Below, one piece after another: positions 8,646 through 17,847 of a DNA stretch of 64,000 nucleotides (within the stretch, counting starts at the first letter, position 1; each line of letters starts with the position of its first letter). A program made the translations under genes and the position numbers. Under the pieces are notes generated by a model, which saw only the letters and a list, made by a program, of their open reading frames with translations, did no database searches and was not told where the DNA came from. This stretch comes from Paracoccus jeotgali (GTDB lineage: Bacteria > Pseudomonadota > Alphaproteobacteria > Rhodobacterales > Rhodobacteraceae): NCBI RefSeq assembly GCF_002865605.1, contig NZ_CP025583.1, forward strand, positions 972,501 through 1,036,500, written 5' to 3'.

Positions 8646-9638
8646 ATGTATGCACAGCTCGTCAAATCCGAGGGCCAGAAATCGCGCGATGAGATGTCGC
8701 CCGAAGAACTGGCCTTTCAGGACCGCATCGACCGCGGCGAAAAGATCGAACCGAAAGAGTGGATGCCGGAAGGCTATCGCAAGACGCTGATCCGCCAGAT
8801 CGGCCAGCACGCCCATTCCGAAATCGTCGGCCAGCTGCCCGAGGGCAACTGGATCACCCGCGCCCCCACCCTGGAACGCAAGCAGATCCTGCTGGCCAAG
8901 GTGCAGGACGAGGCCGGGCACGGGCTGTATCTGTATTGTGCCGCCGAAACGCTTGGCGTCAGCCGTGACGAGCTGCTGGAAAAGCTGCATTCCGGGGACA
9001 TGAAGTATTCGTCCATCTTCAACTATCCGACGCTGACCTGGGCCGATATCGGCGCGGTTGGCTGGCTGGTCGATGGCGCGGCGATCATGAACCAGGTGCC
9101 GCTGCAGCGCACCAGCTATGGCCCCTATAGCCGGGCGATGATCCGCATCTGCAAGGAAGAAAGCTTTCACCAGCGTCAGGGCTATGACCTGCTGCGCCGG
9201 ATGATGCAGGGGACCGAGGCGCAAAAGCGCATGGTGCAGGACGCGCTGAACCGCTTCTGGTATCCGGCGCTGATGATGTTCGGCCCGTCCGACAAGGACT
9301 CGGTCCATTCGGCGCAGTCGATGGCGTGGAAGATCAAGATCAACACCAATGACGAACTGCGCCAGAAATTCGTCGATCAGACCGTGCCGCAGGCCGAATA
9401 TCTGGGCCTGACCATCCCCGACCCGAACCTGAAATGGAACGAGGAAAAGGGCGGCCACGACTTCAGCGAGCCGGACTGGTCCGAGTTCTTCGAGGTCATC
9501 AAGGGCAACGGTCCCTGCAACAAGGAACGTCTGGGCGCGCGCGTCAAGGCGTGGGACGACGGCGCATGGTATCGCGAGGCGATGATGGCCCATGCCCGCA
9601 AGCGTGCCGCACGCCGCACCAGCGTCGCCGCCGAATAA
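8646..9638 (+). CDS. paaA: 1,2-phenylacetyl-CoA epoxidase, catalytic subunit PaaA
   Basis: Di-iron oxygenase subunit that epoxidises the aromatic ring of phenylacetyl-CoA. 330 residues, normal length. A ferritin-like four-helix fold with ligand motifs DEAGH (ExxH) near residue 100 and [13 protein letters not shown] (ExxH) near residue 175. The CoA-pocket region ends with [16 protein letters not shown]. The ATG follows a strong GAGGAGGAA. Acts as a heterocomplex with PaaC and PaaB, fed with electrons by PaaE. Confidence 0.97.
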   Translation: MYAQLVKSEGQKSRDEMSPEELAFQDRIDRGEKIEPKEWMPEGYRKTLIRQIGQHAHSEIVGQLPEGNWITRAPTLERKQILLAKVQDEAGHGLYLYCAAETLGVSRDELLEKLHSGDMKYSSIFNYPTLTWADIGAVGWLVDGAAIMNQVPLQRTSYGPYSRAMIRICKEESFHQRQGYDLLRRMMQGTEAQKRMVQDALNRFWYPALMMFGPSDKDSVHSAQSMAWKIKINTNDELRQKFVDQTVPQAEYLGLTIPDPNLKWNEEKGGHDFSEPDWSEFFEVIKGNGPCNKERLGARVKAWDDGAWYREAMMAHARKRAARRTSVAAE

Positions 9639-9718
9639 CGCAGCCGCAACGCTGCGCGTGACCGGGGGGCGGCGACGCTGCCCTTCCAAACTCAGCCAGG
9701 GCAAGGGGAGGATATCCG

Positions 9719-10003
9719 ATGTCCAGCGAATGGCCTCTGTACGAGGTGTTTATCCGGGGCCAGCACGGCCTCAACCACCGTCACGTCGGCAGTCTGCACG
9801 CCCCTGACGCCGAACTGGCGATCAAGCATGCCCGCGACGTCTATACCCGCCGCAACGAGGGCGTTAGCATCTGGGTCGTCAGATCGTCCGAGATCTCGGC
9901 CAGCAGCCCGTCGGAAAAGGGCCCGCTGTTCGAGCCGGCGAATGACAAGGTCTATCGCCACCCCACCTTCTACGACATCCCCGACGAAGTGGGGCATATG
10001 TGA
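9719..10003 (+). CDS. paaB: 1,2-phenylacetyl-CoA epoxidase subunit PaaB
   Basis: Small subunit that bridges PaaAC heterodimers in the epoxidase complex. 94 residues, normal length. Recognised by WPLYEVFIRGQHGLNHRHVGSLHA at the start and YRHPTFYDIPDEVGHM at the end. The stop TGA overlaps the paaC start by one base, so the two are translationally coupled. AGGGGAGG lies about 9 bases upstream of the ATG. Confidence 0.96.
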   Translation: MSSEWPLYEVFIRGQHGLNHRHVGSLHAPDAELAIKHARDVYTRRNEGVSIWVVRSSEISASSPSEKGPLFEPANDKVYRHPTFYDIPDEVGHM

Positions 10004-10851
10004 TGCCGTCGCTTCCCGATGTCATGACCCCCGACGCAGCCCGTCTGGCGGCCCGGCAGGCGAATGAGGGCAGCGGCCACGCGCCCGCGCCCGACGCCGA
10101 TCAGGACGCGCTGTTCGAGTTCCTGCTGCGGATGGGCGACAACGCCCTGATCCTCGGCCATCGCAATTCCGAATGGTGCGGCCACGGTCCGGTGCTCGAG
10201 GAGGATATCGCGCTGGCCAACATGGCGCTCGACCTGATCGGGCAGACCTCGCTGTGGCTGGGGCTGGCCGGCGAGGTCGAGGGTAAGGGCCGCTCGGCCG
10301 ACGATCTGGCCTATCTGCGCGACGCCTGGGATTTCCGCAACCTGCTGCTGGTCGAACGCCCCAACGGCGATTTCGCGGCGACGCTGATGCGGCAGTTCCT
10401 GTTCGACGCCTTCCATTATCACCAGCTGACCGGGCTGCTGAAATCCGCGGATCAGCGCGTGGCAGATATTGCCGCCAAGGCGTTGAAAGAGGTCAGCTAT
10501 CATCTGGAACGCTCGGCGGAACAGGTGATCGCGCTGGGTGACGGCACGACCGAAAGCCACCGCCGGATGCAGGATGCGCTGGACGATCAGTGGAACTACG
10601 CGCTCGAGATGTTCCTCAGCGACGAGACCGACAAGGCGATGGCCGATGCCGGCGTGGCGCCCGATCCGGCCAGCCTGCGCGCGGCCTGGGACGATACCGT
10701 GACCTCGGTCCTGACCGAGGCGACGCTGACCATCCCCGACAGCACCTATGTTCAGAAGGGCGGCAAGCAGGGCACCCATACCGAGCATCTGGGCTTTATC
10801 CTCGCCGAGATGCAGTTCCTGCAGCGGGCCTATCCCGGCGCGAGCTGGTAG
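10003..10851 (+). CDS. paaC: 1,2-phenylacetyl-CoA epoxidase, structural subunit PaaC
   Basis: Ferritin-like partner of PaaA; keeps the fold but is structural. 282 residues from the ATG overlapping the paaB stop (TGATG). Seen: NALILGHRNSEWCGHGPVLEEDIALANMALDLIGQ, LLVERPNGDFAATLMRQFLFDAFHY, and the C-terminal GKQGTHTEHLGFILAEMQFLQRAYPGASW typical of PaaC. A GTG one codon earlier is also possible. Confidence 0.95.
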   Translation: MPSLPDVMTPDAARLAARQANEGSGHAPAPDADQDALFEFLLRMGDNALILGHRNSEWCGHGPVLEEDIALANMALDLIGQTSLWLGLAGEVEGKGRSADDLAYLRDAWDFRNLLLVERPNGDFAATLMRQFLFDAFHYHQLTGLLKSADQRVADIAAKALKEVSYHLERSAEQVIALGDGTTESHRRMQDALDDQWNYALEMFLSDETDKAMADAGVAPDPASLRAAWDDTVTSVLTEATLTIPDSTYVQKGGKQGTHTEHLGFILAEMQFLQRAYPGASW

Positions 10852-10852
10852 G

Positions 10853-11365
10853 ATGCGCGCCGCCGTCTCGCAGATCTGGGACTGGCTGTCCGAGGTGCCG
10901 GACCCGGAAATCCCGGTGATCTCGCTGACCGATCTGGGGATCATCCGCGATGTGGAGTGGCAGGACGACACGCTGGTCGTCACCGTCACGCCCACCTATT
11001 CGGGCTGCCCCGCCACCGCGGTGATCAACCTCGATATCGAGAACCACCTGCGCGCCAAGGGGATCGAGAAGCTGCGGCTGGAACGCCGGCTGGCGCCGCC
11101 CTGGACGACCGACTGGATCAGTCAGGAAGGCCGCGACAAGCTGCGCGACTACGGCATCGCGCCGCCCATCGACGGGACCGCGCCCGATGGCGACGTCGCC
11201 GGGCGGATCACCGCGCTGACCGGGCAGGGCAACCTGACCGTGCCGTGCCCGCGCTGCGGGTCGAACCAGACGCGGCGCGTCAGCCAGTTCGGATCGACGC
11301 CCTGCAAGGCAAGCTGGGTCTGCAACGCCTGCCTGGAACCCTTTGACTATTTCAAATGCCATTAG
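10853..11365 (+). CDS. paaD: Phenylacetate epoxidase Fe-S maturation protein PaaD
   Basis: 170 residues. The N-terminal MIP18/SufT-like (DUF59) domain shows VPDPEIPVISLTDLGIIRD and TPTYSGCPAT. The C-terminal zinc-ribbon-like part has CPRCG (about residue 128) and CNAC (about residue 158). PaaD is needed for an active epoxidase and is thought to help assemble the Fe-S or di-iron centres. The start ATG at 10853 is one base after the paaC stop; longer in-frame reading upstream lies inside paaC. Confidence 0.94.
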   Translation: MRAAVSQIWDWLSEVPDPEIPVISLTDLGIIRDVEWQDDTLVVTVTPTYSGCPATAVINLDIENHLRAKGIEKLRLERRLAPPWTTDWISQEGRDKLRDYGIAPPIDGTAPDGDVAGRITALTGQGNLTVPCPRCGSNQTRRVSQFGSTPCKASWVCNACLEPFDYFKCH

Positions 11366-11375
11366 AGGAACCGTC

Positions 11376-12452
11376 ATGGCTCGATTCCTGCCTCTTGAAG
11401 TCACCGATATCCGCCGTGACACCCGCGACGCTGTCGTGGTCACCCTGAAGCCTCAGCCCGAGGATGCGGAGAAGTTCAACTTCACCCAAGGCCAGTACCT
11501 GACCTTTCGCCGCGAATTCGACGGCGAAGAGCTGCGCCGGTCCTATTCGATCTGCGCGGGTCTCGATGACGGCGTGCTGCGCGTGGGCATCAAGCGCGTC
11601 GACGGCGGCGCATTCTCGACCTGGGCGAATGAGGAACTCGCGCCGGGGATGGAGCTGCACGCCATGCCGCCGATGGGGCGGTTCCACACCGACCTCGACC
11701 CCCAGGCCAGCCGGCAATACCTGGCCGTCGCCGCCGGGTCGGGGATCACGCCGGTCCTGTCGATCATCCGCACGACGCTGGCGCGAGAGCCGAAAAGCCG
11801 GGTGACGCTGGTCTATGCCAACCGCGCCGTCAGCTCGATCATGTTCCGAGAAGAGCTGGAAGACCTTAAGAACACCTATCTGGGCCGGCTGTCGATCATC
11901 CATGTACTGAAATCCGAGGGGCAGGAGATCGACCTGTTCACCGGCCGCATCGACGCCGAAAAGATGCAGGCGCTGTTCGACAACTGGATCGACCCGGCCA
12001 GCATCGACACCGCCTTCATCTGCGGGCCCGAAGGCATGATGCTGACCGTCTCGGACAGCCTGCGCAAGGCGGGGCTGGATGACAGCCAGATCAAGTTCGA
12101 GCTGTTCGCCTCGGGCCAGCCGGGCCGGGCGCGCAAGCGCGCGGTCAGCAAGGACACCGCCGACACCGGCGTCAGCACCGAGGCCGTGGTGACGCTGGAC
12201 GGCGCGACCCGGACCTTCCAGATGCCGAAACAGGGGCAAAGCCTGCTCGAGGCCGCGCTGGCCGCCGATCTGGACGCGCCCTTCGCCTGCAAGGCCGGCG
12301 TCTGCTCGACCTGCCGCGCCAAGGTGCTGGAAGGCGAGGCCGAGATGGCCGTCAACCACGCGCTGGAGGATTACGAGGTCGCGCAGGGTTATGTGCTGAC
12401 CTGTCAATGCTATCCGCTGACCGACCGTATCGTCGTCAGCTATGACGAATAA
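11376..12452 (+). CDS. paaE: Phenylacetyl-CoA epoxidase reductase PaaE
   Basis: NADPH-dependent electron donor to the epoxidase. 358 residues. FAD-binding domain with RRSYSICAG (about 54-62), NAD(P)-binding domain with AAGSGITPVLSII and FICGPEGMM, then a plant-type [2Fe-2S] domain with C305, C310, C313 and C343. The start MARFLPLEV follows AGAGGAA. Ten bases separate it from the next gene, so it is co-transcribed. Confidence 0.96.
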   Translation: MARFLPLEVTDIRRDTRDAVVVTLKPQPEDAEKFNFTQGQYLTFRREFDGEELRRSYSICAGLDDGVLRVGIKRVDGGAFSTWANEELAPGMELHAMPPMGRFHTDLDPQASRQYLAVAAGSGITPVLSIIRTTLAREPKSRVTLVYANRAVSSIMFREELEDLKNTYLGRLSIIHVLKSEGQEIDLFTGRIDAEKMQALFDNWIDPASIDTAFICGPEGMMLTVSDSLRKAGLDDSQIKFELFASGQPGRARKRAVSKDTADTGVSTEAVVTLDGATRTFQMPKQGQSLLEAALAADLDAPFACKAGVCSTCRAKVLEGEAEMAVNHALEDYEVAQGYVLTCQCYPLTDRIVVSYDE

Positions 12453-12461
12453 GGGGCAGCC

Positions 12462-13214
12462 ATGACCGAGATGAATATCGACGATTATCTGGCCCAGGGC
12501 GGGAAACTGACCTCTCCGGCCAATGTCCCGCCGCGCTACCGGGGCGAGCTGATGCGGCTGATGGCGTCCTTCGTGGACAGCGAACTGGCGGGGGCGGCGG
12601 GCTTTGCCGACACGATCAACGACGCGCCCGGCATCCGCAACCGCATCGCCGCGGCCCGGATCACCCAGCAAAAGCTGGAACATGCGGGCAAGGTGCTGGC
12701 GGTGATGGGCGAATTCGGCGCCGATATGGCGCGCTATGACCGCCGCCACGACTGGGCCGCGCGGATGGACCGCGACGCCGACCTCGCCCCCGCCCGCCAC
12801 GGCGACGACATGCGGCTGTCGGTGTTCCACTATCCGATCCAGGGCTATGGCGACGCGGTGGTGATGAACGTGCTGATGGGGCTTGCGACCATCGTGCAGC
12901 TCGATGAGCTGAAAGCCTCCAGCTATACGCCCTTGGCCGAGGTGTTCCGCGACATCGCCCCGCGCGAGGCCCGCCATGTCGAGCTGGGCCTGAACGGTCT
13001 GCGCGAGATCCTGACCACGGACGAAGGCCGCGCCGAGGCCGCGCGATCGGTCGAATACTGGCGGCCGCGGGTCGAGGCGAGCTTTGGCAAGGCGGCCTCG
13101 AAACGCTATGAGACGCTGTCGCGCTTTGGCCTGCGTCATCATCCCAACGAAGAACTGCGCGAGACCTGGGCGCAGCGGGTCCGCGACCTGCTGATGCCGA
13201 TGGGGCTTGCCTGA
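12462..13214 (+). CDS. Additional PaaA/PaaC-family ferritin-like protein in the paa operon
   Basis: 250 residues, helical. It resembles phenylacetic acid catabolic proteins of the ferritin-like superfamily but is neither PaaA nor PaaC, both of which are present upstream. The second helix pair has an ExxH motif at E169-H172 (PREARHVELG) with another acid at E150. In the first pair E41, E73 and H74 occur, but not with ExxH spacing, so a complete di-iron site is doubtful. It lies 9 bases after paaE and 11 before paaZ, so it belongs to the operon. Role unknown; a structural or protective partner of the epoxidase is a guess. Confidence 0.8.
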   Translation: MTEMNIDDYLAQGGKLTSPANVPPRYRGELMRLMASFVDSELAGAAGFADTINDAPGIRNRIAAARITQQKLEHAGKVLAVMGEFGADMARYDRRHDWAARMDRDADLAPARHGDDMRLSVFHYPIQGYGDAVVMNVLMGLATIVQLDELKASSYTPLAEVFRDIAPREARHVELGLNGLREILTTDEGRAEAARSVEYWRPRVEASFGKAASKRYETLSRFGLRHHPNEELRETWAQRVRDLLMPMGLA

Positions 13215-13225
13215 AAGGACCGGAC

Positions 13226-15274
13226 ATGAACATTCAAACCCAGCCTCGGCTGTTGCAATCCTATGTCTGCGGGCAATGGCGGACCGGCAGCCGCGACGGC
13301 AAGCCGCTGCTGAACGCGGCGACCGGCGAGGTCGTGGCCCTGATCGACGCCAGCGGATTCGCGCATGCCGAGACGCTCGATTACGGGCGCAGCAAGGGCG
13401 GTCCGGCGCTGCGCGCGCTGACCACCCATCAACGCGCGCTGATGCTGAAGGAAATCGGCCTGAAGCTGCTGGACATGAAGGAGGATTTCTACGCCGAAAG
13501 CCTGTGGACCGGGGCCACCCGCGCCGATGGCTGGGTCGATATCGAGGGCGGCATCGGCACGCTGCTGACGATGGCCTCGAAAGCCCGGCGCGAGCTGCCG
13601 AACGTCCATGTCATCCCCGACGGCCCGGTCGAGAAGCTGTCGCAAGATGACAGCTTTTCCGCACAGCACATCCTGTCGCCGATGGAAGGGGTGGCGATCC
13701 ACATCAACGCCTTCAACTTCCCGGTCTGGGGGATGCTGGAAAAGATCGCGCCGAACCTGATCGCCGGGATGCCCGCGATCGTGAAACCGGCCAGCCAGAC
13801 TGCCTATCTGACCGAGCTGATGGTGCGCCGCATCATCGACATGGACATCCTGCCCGAAGGCGCGCTGCAGCTTGTCGCAGGTTCGGCGGGCGATCTGCTG
13901 GACCATGTGACCTGTCAGGACGTCGTGACCTTTACCGGCTCGGCCGAGACCGGGCGGAGGCTGCGCACCTCGCCCGCGATCATCGAGAACTCGGTCCGCT
14001 TCACGATGGAGGCCGACAGCCTGAACGCCTCGATCCTGGGCAGCGATGCCGGGCCGGGCAGCGAAGAGTTCGACCTGTTCATCCGCGAGATCCAGCGCGA
14101 GATGACCAGCAAGGCCGGGCAGAAATGCACCGCCATCCGTCGCGCCATCCTGCCCGCGCAGCATGTCGACGCCGCCATCGCCGCGCTGTCGGAACGTCTG
14201 GGCAAGACCGTCACCGGCGACCCGGCCGACAAGCAGACCCGCATGGGGCCGCTCGCCAGCCTCGACCAGCGCGAGGAGGTGCGCGACCGCATCGCCGAAT
14301 TGCAGCGCAGCGCGCGCATCGTGCTGGGCGACCCGGATGAGGTGCAGGTCGGCTCTGGCGACACCAAGCGCGGCGCCTTCGTCAACCCGGTGGTGATGCT
14401 GGCCGAAGACCCCGCACAGGCCGCCGCCCATGATGTTGAAGCGTTCGGCCCGGTCGTCACGCTGATGCCTTACGAGAGCAACGAGCAGGCCGTGTCGTTG
14501 GCGCGGCAGGGCAAGGGCTCGCTGGTGGCCTCGGTCTTTACCAACAGCAACGAGGTCGCGCATGATCTGGTGCTGGGGATCGCGTCCTATCACGGCCGCG
14601 TGATGATCGGTAACCGGAAGAGCGCCAAGTCATCGACCGGGCATGGCAGCCCGCTGGCCCCGCTGATCCATGGCGGCCCCGGCCGCGCGGGTGGTGGCGA
14701 GGAGTTGGGCGGCATGCGCGCGGTCAAGCACTACATGCAGCGCAGCGCGATCCAGGGCCCGCCCGAACTGCTGACCGCCGTCACCGGCATCTGGTCGGAC
14801 GGTGCCGACGCGCAGCAGGGGCAGCACCCCTTCCGCAAGCCGGTGTCGGAACTGCGACTGGGCGACCAGATCGTCACCCCCGCCCGCGAGGTGACGCAGG
14901 AGGATGTCGAGCATTTCGCCCATTTCACCGGCGACACCTTCTATGCGCATATGGACAGCGAGGCCGCCAAGGCGAACCCCTTCTTCGACGACCGGGTGGC
15001 GCATGGCTATCTGATCGCGTCCTTCGCGGCGGGGCTGTTCGTCGATCCCGATCCGGGCCCGGTGCTGGCCAATTACGGCGTCGACAATCTGCGCTTCCTG
15101 ATCCCGGTGTATTTCGGCGACACGCTGCAGGTCCGCCTGACCTGCAAGGAGATCAATCCGCGCGAGAACGCCGAACATGCCGAGGTGCGGTGGGATTGCC
15201 GGGTGACCAACCAGAAGGACGAGGTCGTGGCGCAGTATGACGTGCTGACCATGGTCGCCAAGGAATGGCCGTAA
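13226..15274 (+). CDS. paaZ: Oxepin-CoA hydrolase / 3-oxo-5,6-dehydrosuberyl-CoA semialdehyde dehydrogenase PaaZ
   Basis: Bifunctional ring-opening enzyme, 682 residues. The aldehyde dehydrogenase domain covers about 1-520, with catalytic C301 (AGQKCTAIRR), E262 (TMEADSLNAS) and INAFNFPVWGM. The MaoC-type hydratase domain runs from about 535, with D570 and H575 (FTGDTFYAHMD) and HGYLIASF. Both active sites look complete. Last gene of the paa operon. paaG, paaH and paaK, needed for the whole pathway, are not in the window. Confidence 0.96.
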   Translation: MNIQTQPRLLQSYVCGQWRTGSRDGKPLLNAATGEVVALIDASGFAHAETLDYGRSKGGPALRALTTHQRALMLKEIGLKLLDMKEDFYAESLWTGATRADGWVDIEGGIGTLLTMASKARRELPNVHVIPDGPVEKLSQDDSFSAQHILSPMEGVAIHINAFNFPVWGMLEKIAPNLIAGMPAIVKPASQTAYLTELMVRRIIDMDILPEGALQLVAGSAGDLLDHVTCQDVVTFTGSAETGRRLRTSPAIIENSVRFTMEADSLNASILGSDAGPGSEEFDLFIREIQREMTSKAGQKCTAIRRAILPAQHVDAAIAALSERLGKTVTGDPADKQTRMGPLASLDQREEVRDRIAELQRSARIVLGDPDEVQVGSGDTKRGAFVNPVVMLAEDPAQAAAHDVEAFGPVVTLMPYESNEQAVSLARQGKGSLVASVFTNSNEVAHDLVLGIASYHGRVMIGNRKSAKSSTGHGSPLAPLIHGGPGRAGGGEELGGMRAVKHYMQRSAIQGPPELLTAVTGIWSDGADAQQGQHPFRKPVSELRLGDQIVTPAREVTQEDVEHFAHFTGDTFYAHMDSEAAKANPFFDDRVAHGYLIASFAAGLFVDPDPGPVLANYGVDNLRFLIPVYFGDTLQVRLTCKEINPRENAEHAEVRWDCRVTNQKDEVVAQYDVLTMVAKEWP

Positions 15275-15294
15275 GCTGAACGCGCCTTGCAATG

Positions 15295-15324
15295 AAAAAA
15301 GGCCCCGCGTTCGCGGGGCCTTTT
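15295..15324. terminator. Bidirectional terminator between paaZ and the Bax-inhibitor gene
   Basis: A perfect stem GGCCCCGC/GCGGGGCC (15301-15308 and 15313-15320) with a 4-base loop, preceded by six A and followed by four T. It sits 20 bases after paaZ and just past the convergent gene, so it can stop both. Confidence 0.9.
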
Positions 15325-15341
15325 GCGTCATGTCGTCAGGA

Positions 15342-16091
15342 TCAGCGGTTGTCGCCCATGAACTGCAGCAGGAACATGAACATGTTCAGGAAATCCAGAT
15401 ACAGGTTCAGCGCGCCCATGATGGCGGCCTTGCCCAGGAAATCCGCGTTCGAGTTCGCAAGCTCAAGATAGGTGTTCTTGATCCGCTGCGTGTCAAAGGC
15501 GGTCAGCCCGGCAAAGATCAGCACGCCGATGACCGAGATCGCGAACTGCATCGCGCCCGACTGCAGGAAGATGTTGACGATCGAGGCCACGATCAGCCCG
15601 ATCAGCCCCATCAGCAGGAACGAACCCATCCCCGACAGGTCACGCTTGGTCGTGTAGCCATAGATCGACAAGCCAGCAAAAGCGGCGGCCGTGGCGACGA
15701 AGGTGGTGGTGATCGAGATGCCGGTATAGCGCAGGAAGATCCAGCTGAGCGACATGCCCATCAGCATGGCAAAGCCATAGAAGATCGCGGTCGCGGCCTG
15801 GGTCGACAGGCGATAGACGGCCGCGCCGAAGGCGAAGACCACCAGCAGGGGCGCGAACATCAGCACCCATTTCAGCGGCGTGGTATAAATCAGGCGACCG
15901 ATCTCGGTCAGGGTCCCGTTCTGAACGGCCAGCTGGTTCAGCCCGAACGCCGCCGCTGCCGTCACCAGCATCGCCGTCGCCATCAGGCCATAGACCTTGT
16001 TCATATGCTCGCGCAGACCCACATCGATATCCGCGCGGGTCGCGGCACCCGTCCGGCCATGCGCCCGGCGCAGGGTATCGTATTCAGCCAT
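15342..16091 (-). CDS. Bax inhibitor-1 family membrane protein (YbhL/YccA-like)
   Basis: 249 residues with seven predicted membrane segments. After a polar N-terminus (MAEYDTLRRAHGR) come alternating hydrophobic helices. The family signature appears near the end (FAGLTAFDTQRIKNTYLELA), followed by GALNLYLDFLNMFMFLLQFMGDNR. Bacterial members are thought to act as pH-sensitive calcium leak channels or to bind FtsH-type proteases. The start is placed at the ATG with GGAGAGA nine bases upstream; the frame stays open for 25 more codons without a better site. Confidence 0.9.
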   Translation of the reverse strand: MAEYDTLRRAHGRTGAATRADIDVGLREHMNKVYGLMATAMLVTAAAAFGLNQLAVQNGTLTEIGRLIYTTPLKWVLMFAPLLVVFAFGAAVYRLSTQAATAIFYGFAMLMGMSLSWIFLRYTGISITTTFVATAAAFAGLSIYGYTTKRDLSGMGSFLLMGLIGLIVASIVNIFLQSGAMQFAISVIGVLIFAGLTAFDTQRIKNTYLELANSNADFLGKAAIMGALNLYLDFLNMFMFLLQFMGDNR

Positions 16092-16145
16092 CAATCTCTC
16101 CATCACTGATGTTGGCGGTGCGTCGGCACCAGAAACTGTCTCGCA

Positions 16146-16174
16146 TATATTGGCGCGTTCGGCCACGTTTTCAA
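16146..16174 (-). promoter_or_regulatory. Possible promoter of the Bax-inhibitor gene
   Basis: On the minus strand, TTGAAA (16169-16174) and AATATA (16146-16151) are 17 bases apart, about 55 bases before the ATG. The TTGAAA and CCAATAT pattern has some likeness to alphaproteobacterial RpoH promoters. A small GGTGC/GCACC hairpin lies in the short leader. Confidence 0.3.
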
Positions 16175-16586
16175 CGTATCCTTGCTGAAAATGCGCGTCA
16201 TCGGATCAGGTATCGCGGCGTCAGCGATACGCGCTTAGGCTGAAACCAGCGGCGGGGCGGGTCGCAGCGCAGTCGACGACAGTCGCCATGGGCGCCGCAT
16301 TGGCCGAATGGCATGGACAGCGTTCAGAAAATTCCGCCGAACCGGCGCCCGCCGCAGCACGTCGGCAGGTAACAGCCGGAAATGCCCGAATTTAGCCGTG
16401 ATTCGCGAAAACAGCGAAACGAGCGGCTTGCGAGGACGCGAAAAACGTCGCAACATCACACGCAGGACGCGAGAGGCGGTTTTTTACCTGTCCTTTTGGA
16501 CAACTCTAGCGTGTCAGGCCTATTTGCAGGTCGCCACGAGCCGTTTTCAAGGTGTATTACTAGCATAGATTGAATGAGGTGTTTTG
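16175..16586. other. Long divergent intergenic region with a dyad
   Basis: About 410 bases before the XRE gene, locally less GC-rich than the flanks, notably near 16470-16580. No frame here has a convincing start. One perfect dyad, TGTCC-TTTT-GGACA at 16489-16502, lies about 85 bases upstream of the XRE start. It could be the operator of that regulator or a small hairpin. Nothing else is recognised. Confidence 0.45.
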
Positions 16587-16946
16587 ATGAAGCATGAAGT
16601 GGATGTGCATGTTGGCACACGAATTCGTCATCGCCGGTGGTTGATCGGCATGACACAGCAGCAGCTTGCGGATCAGGTGGGGATCAAGTTCCAGCAGATC
16701 CAGAAATACGAGACCGGCGCGAATCGGGTGTCGGCGTCGCGTCTTTGGGACATCGCCAAGGCGCTGGATGTCCCGGTCAGCTTCTTCTTTGAAGGGCTCA
16801 GCGACGGGCGCGCGCAGGCGGGTGTGGATGACGATATCCTCGCCAACAAGGAGGCGCTGCAACTGATCCGCGCCTATTACGCCATGCCCGAGGCGCAGCG
16901 CCGCCAGATCTTCGAACTGGCCCGGGTGCTGTCCCACGCCGCCTGA
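16587..16946 (+). CDS. XRE-family helix-turn-helix transcriptional regulator
   Basis: 119 residues. The N-terminal Cro/C1 helix-turn-helix is clear at about 10-65 (GTRIRHRRWLIGMTQQQLADQVGIKFQQIQKYETG, then SASRLWDIAKALDVPVSFFF). The C-terminal half (EALQLIRAYYAMPEAQRRQIFELARVL) is a helical tail common to small rhodobacterial XRE proteins. The ATG is eight bases after GAGG. Target unknown; the dyad at 16489 is a candidate autoregulatory site. Confidence 0.9.
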   Translation: MKHEVDVHVGTRIRHRRWLIGMTQQQLADQVGIKFQQIQKYETGANRVSASRLWDIAKALDVPVSFFFEGLSDGRAQAGVDDDILANKEALQLIRAYYAMPEAQRRQIFELARVLSHAA

Positions 16947-17010
16947 ACAGGCGACTGTTCCGCCCCCGTGTTCCGCGTTAAGAGAGGCGCGGAACAGGTC
17001 GGGGACAGCT

Positions 17011-17847
17011 ATGGATCAGGACGACATCTTTGCCACGGCAGCGGCGATGGCGGACGCGGCGCGGCGCGCCACGCTGCCCTTGTTCCGCAGCGCCGATCTG
17101 CGCCCAGACAACAAGCTGACGACGGGTTTCGACCCGGTGACGCGCGCCGACCGCGAGGCCGAACAGGCCATGCGCGCGGTGCTGGCGCAGCGTCGGCCGG
17201 ATGACGCGATCATGGGCGAAGAGTTCGGCGACACCCCCGGCACCAGCGGGCTGACCTGGGTTCTGGACCCCATCGACGGGACGCGGGCCTTCATCTCGGG
17301 CGCGCCCAGCTGGGGGACGCTGATCGGGCTGATGGATGCCAGCGGCCCGGTCTATGGCATGATCGACCAGCCCTTTACCGGCGAGCGGTTCGAGGGCGGT
17401 CTCGGGCGCGGGCGGCTGGTCTCGGCCCTGGGCGAGCGGGCGCTTGGCGTGCGGCGTGGGGTTGCGCTGGCGCAGGCGACGCTGCTGTCCACCTTCCCCG
17501 AGATCGGGACCGCGCAGGAATATGACGGCTTCCGCCGCGTGTCCGACAGCGTCAGGCTGACGCGCTATGGGCTGGACTGCTATGCCTATGCGCTGCTGTC
17601 CATCGGTCAGGTCGATCTGGTGATCGAGGCCGGGTTGCACAGCTATGACGTGGCCGGGCCGATTGCGGTCGTGCAGGCTGCGGGCGGTGTGGTCACCGAC
17701 TGGCAGGGCGGGCCGGCGCATCACGGCGGGCAGATCGTGGCCGCAGCGACGCCCGAATTGCACGCGCAGGCGCTGGCGCTGTTGCAGGGCGAGGCGGGCC
17801 GGCTGGAAAGCGCAACACTTTACCCCATCGAGCGGGAGGGTTCATGA
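17011..17847 (+). CDS. hisN: Histidinol-phosphatase, inositol monophosphatase family
   Basis: 278 residues. IMPase metal-binding motifs: GEEFG (about residues 69-73), WVLDPIDGTRAFISG (about residues 89-103) and a C-terminal SYDVAGPIAVVQAAGG. The TRAFISG variant is typical of HisN-type histidinol-phosphate phosphatases rather than SuhB. If so, it performs the eighth step of histidine synthesis. It overlaps mgtE by 4 bases (ATGA). A general IMPase or CysQ-like role cannot be excluded. Confidence 0.85.
   Translation: MDQDDIFATAAAMADAARRATLPLFRSADLRPDNKLTTGFDPVTRADREAEQAMRAVLAQRRPDDAIMGEEFGDTPGTSGLTWVLDPIDGTRAFISGAPSWGTLIGLMDASGPVYGMIDQPFTGERFEGGLGRGRLVSALGERALGVRRGVALAQATLLSTFPEIGTAQEYDGFRRVSDSVRLTRYGLDCYAYALLSIGQVDLVIEAGLHSYDVAGPIAVVQAAGGVVTDWQGGPAHHGGQIVAAATPELHAQALALLQGEAGRLESATLYPIEREGS

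Noticed and set aside
8133..9704. Open frame of 523 codons antisense to the thiolase and paaA genes
   Set aside because: It is the third-position shadow of high-GC genes; it has no ribosome binding site or recognisable motif, and the opposite strand encodes clear paa genes.
16092..16170. ybhL RNA motif upstream of the Bax-inhibitor gene
   Set aside because: That motif is known from Rhizobiales. I cannot recall its consensus well enough to match it, and only a small hairpin is visible here.
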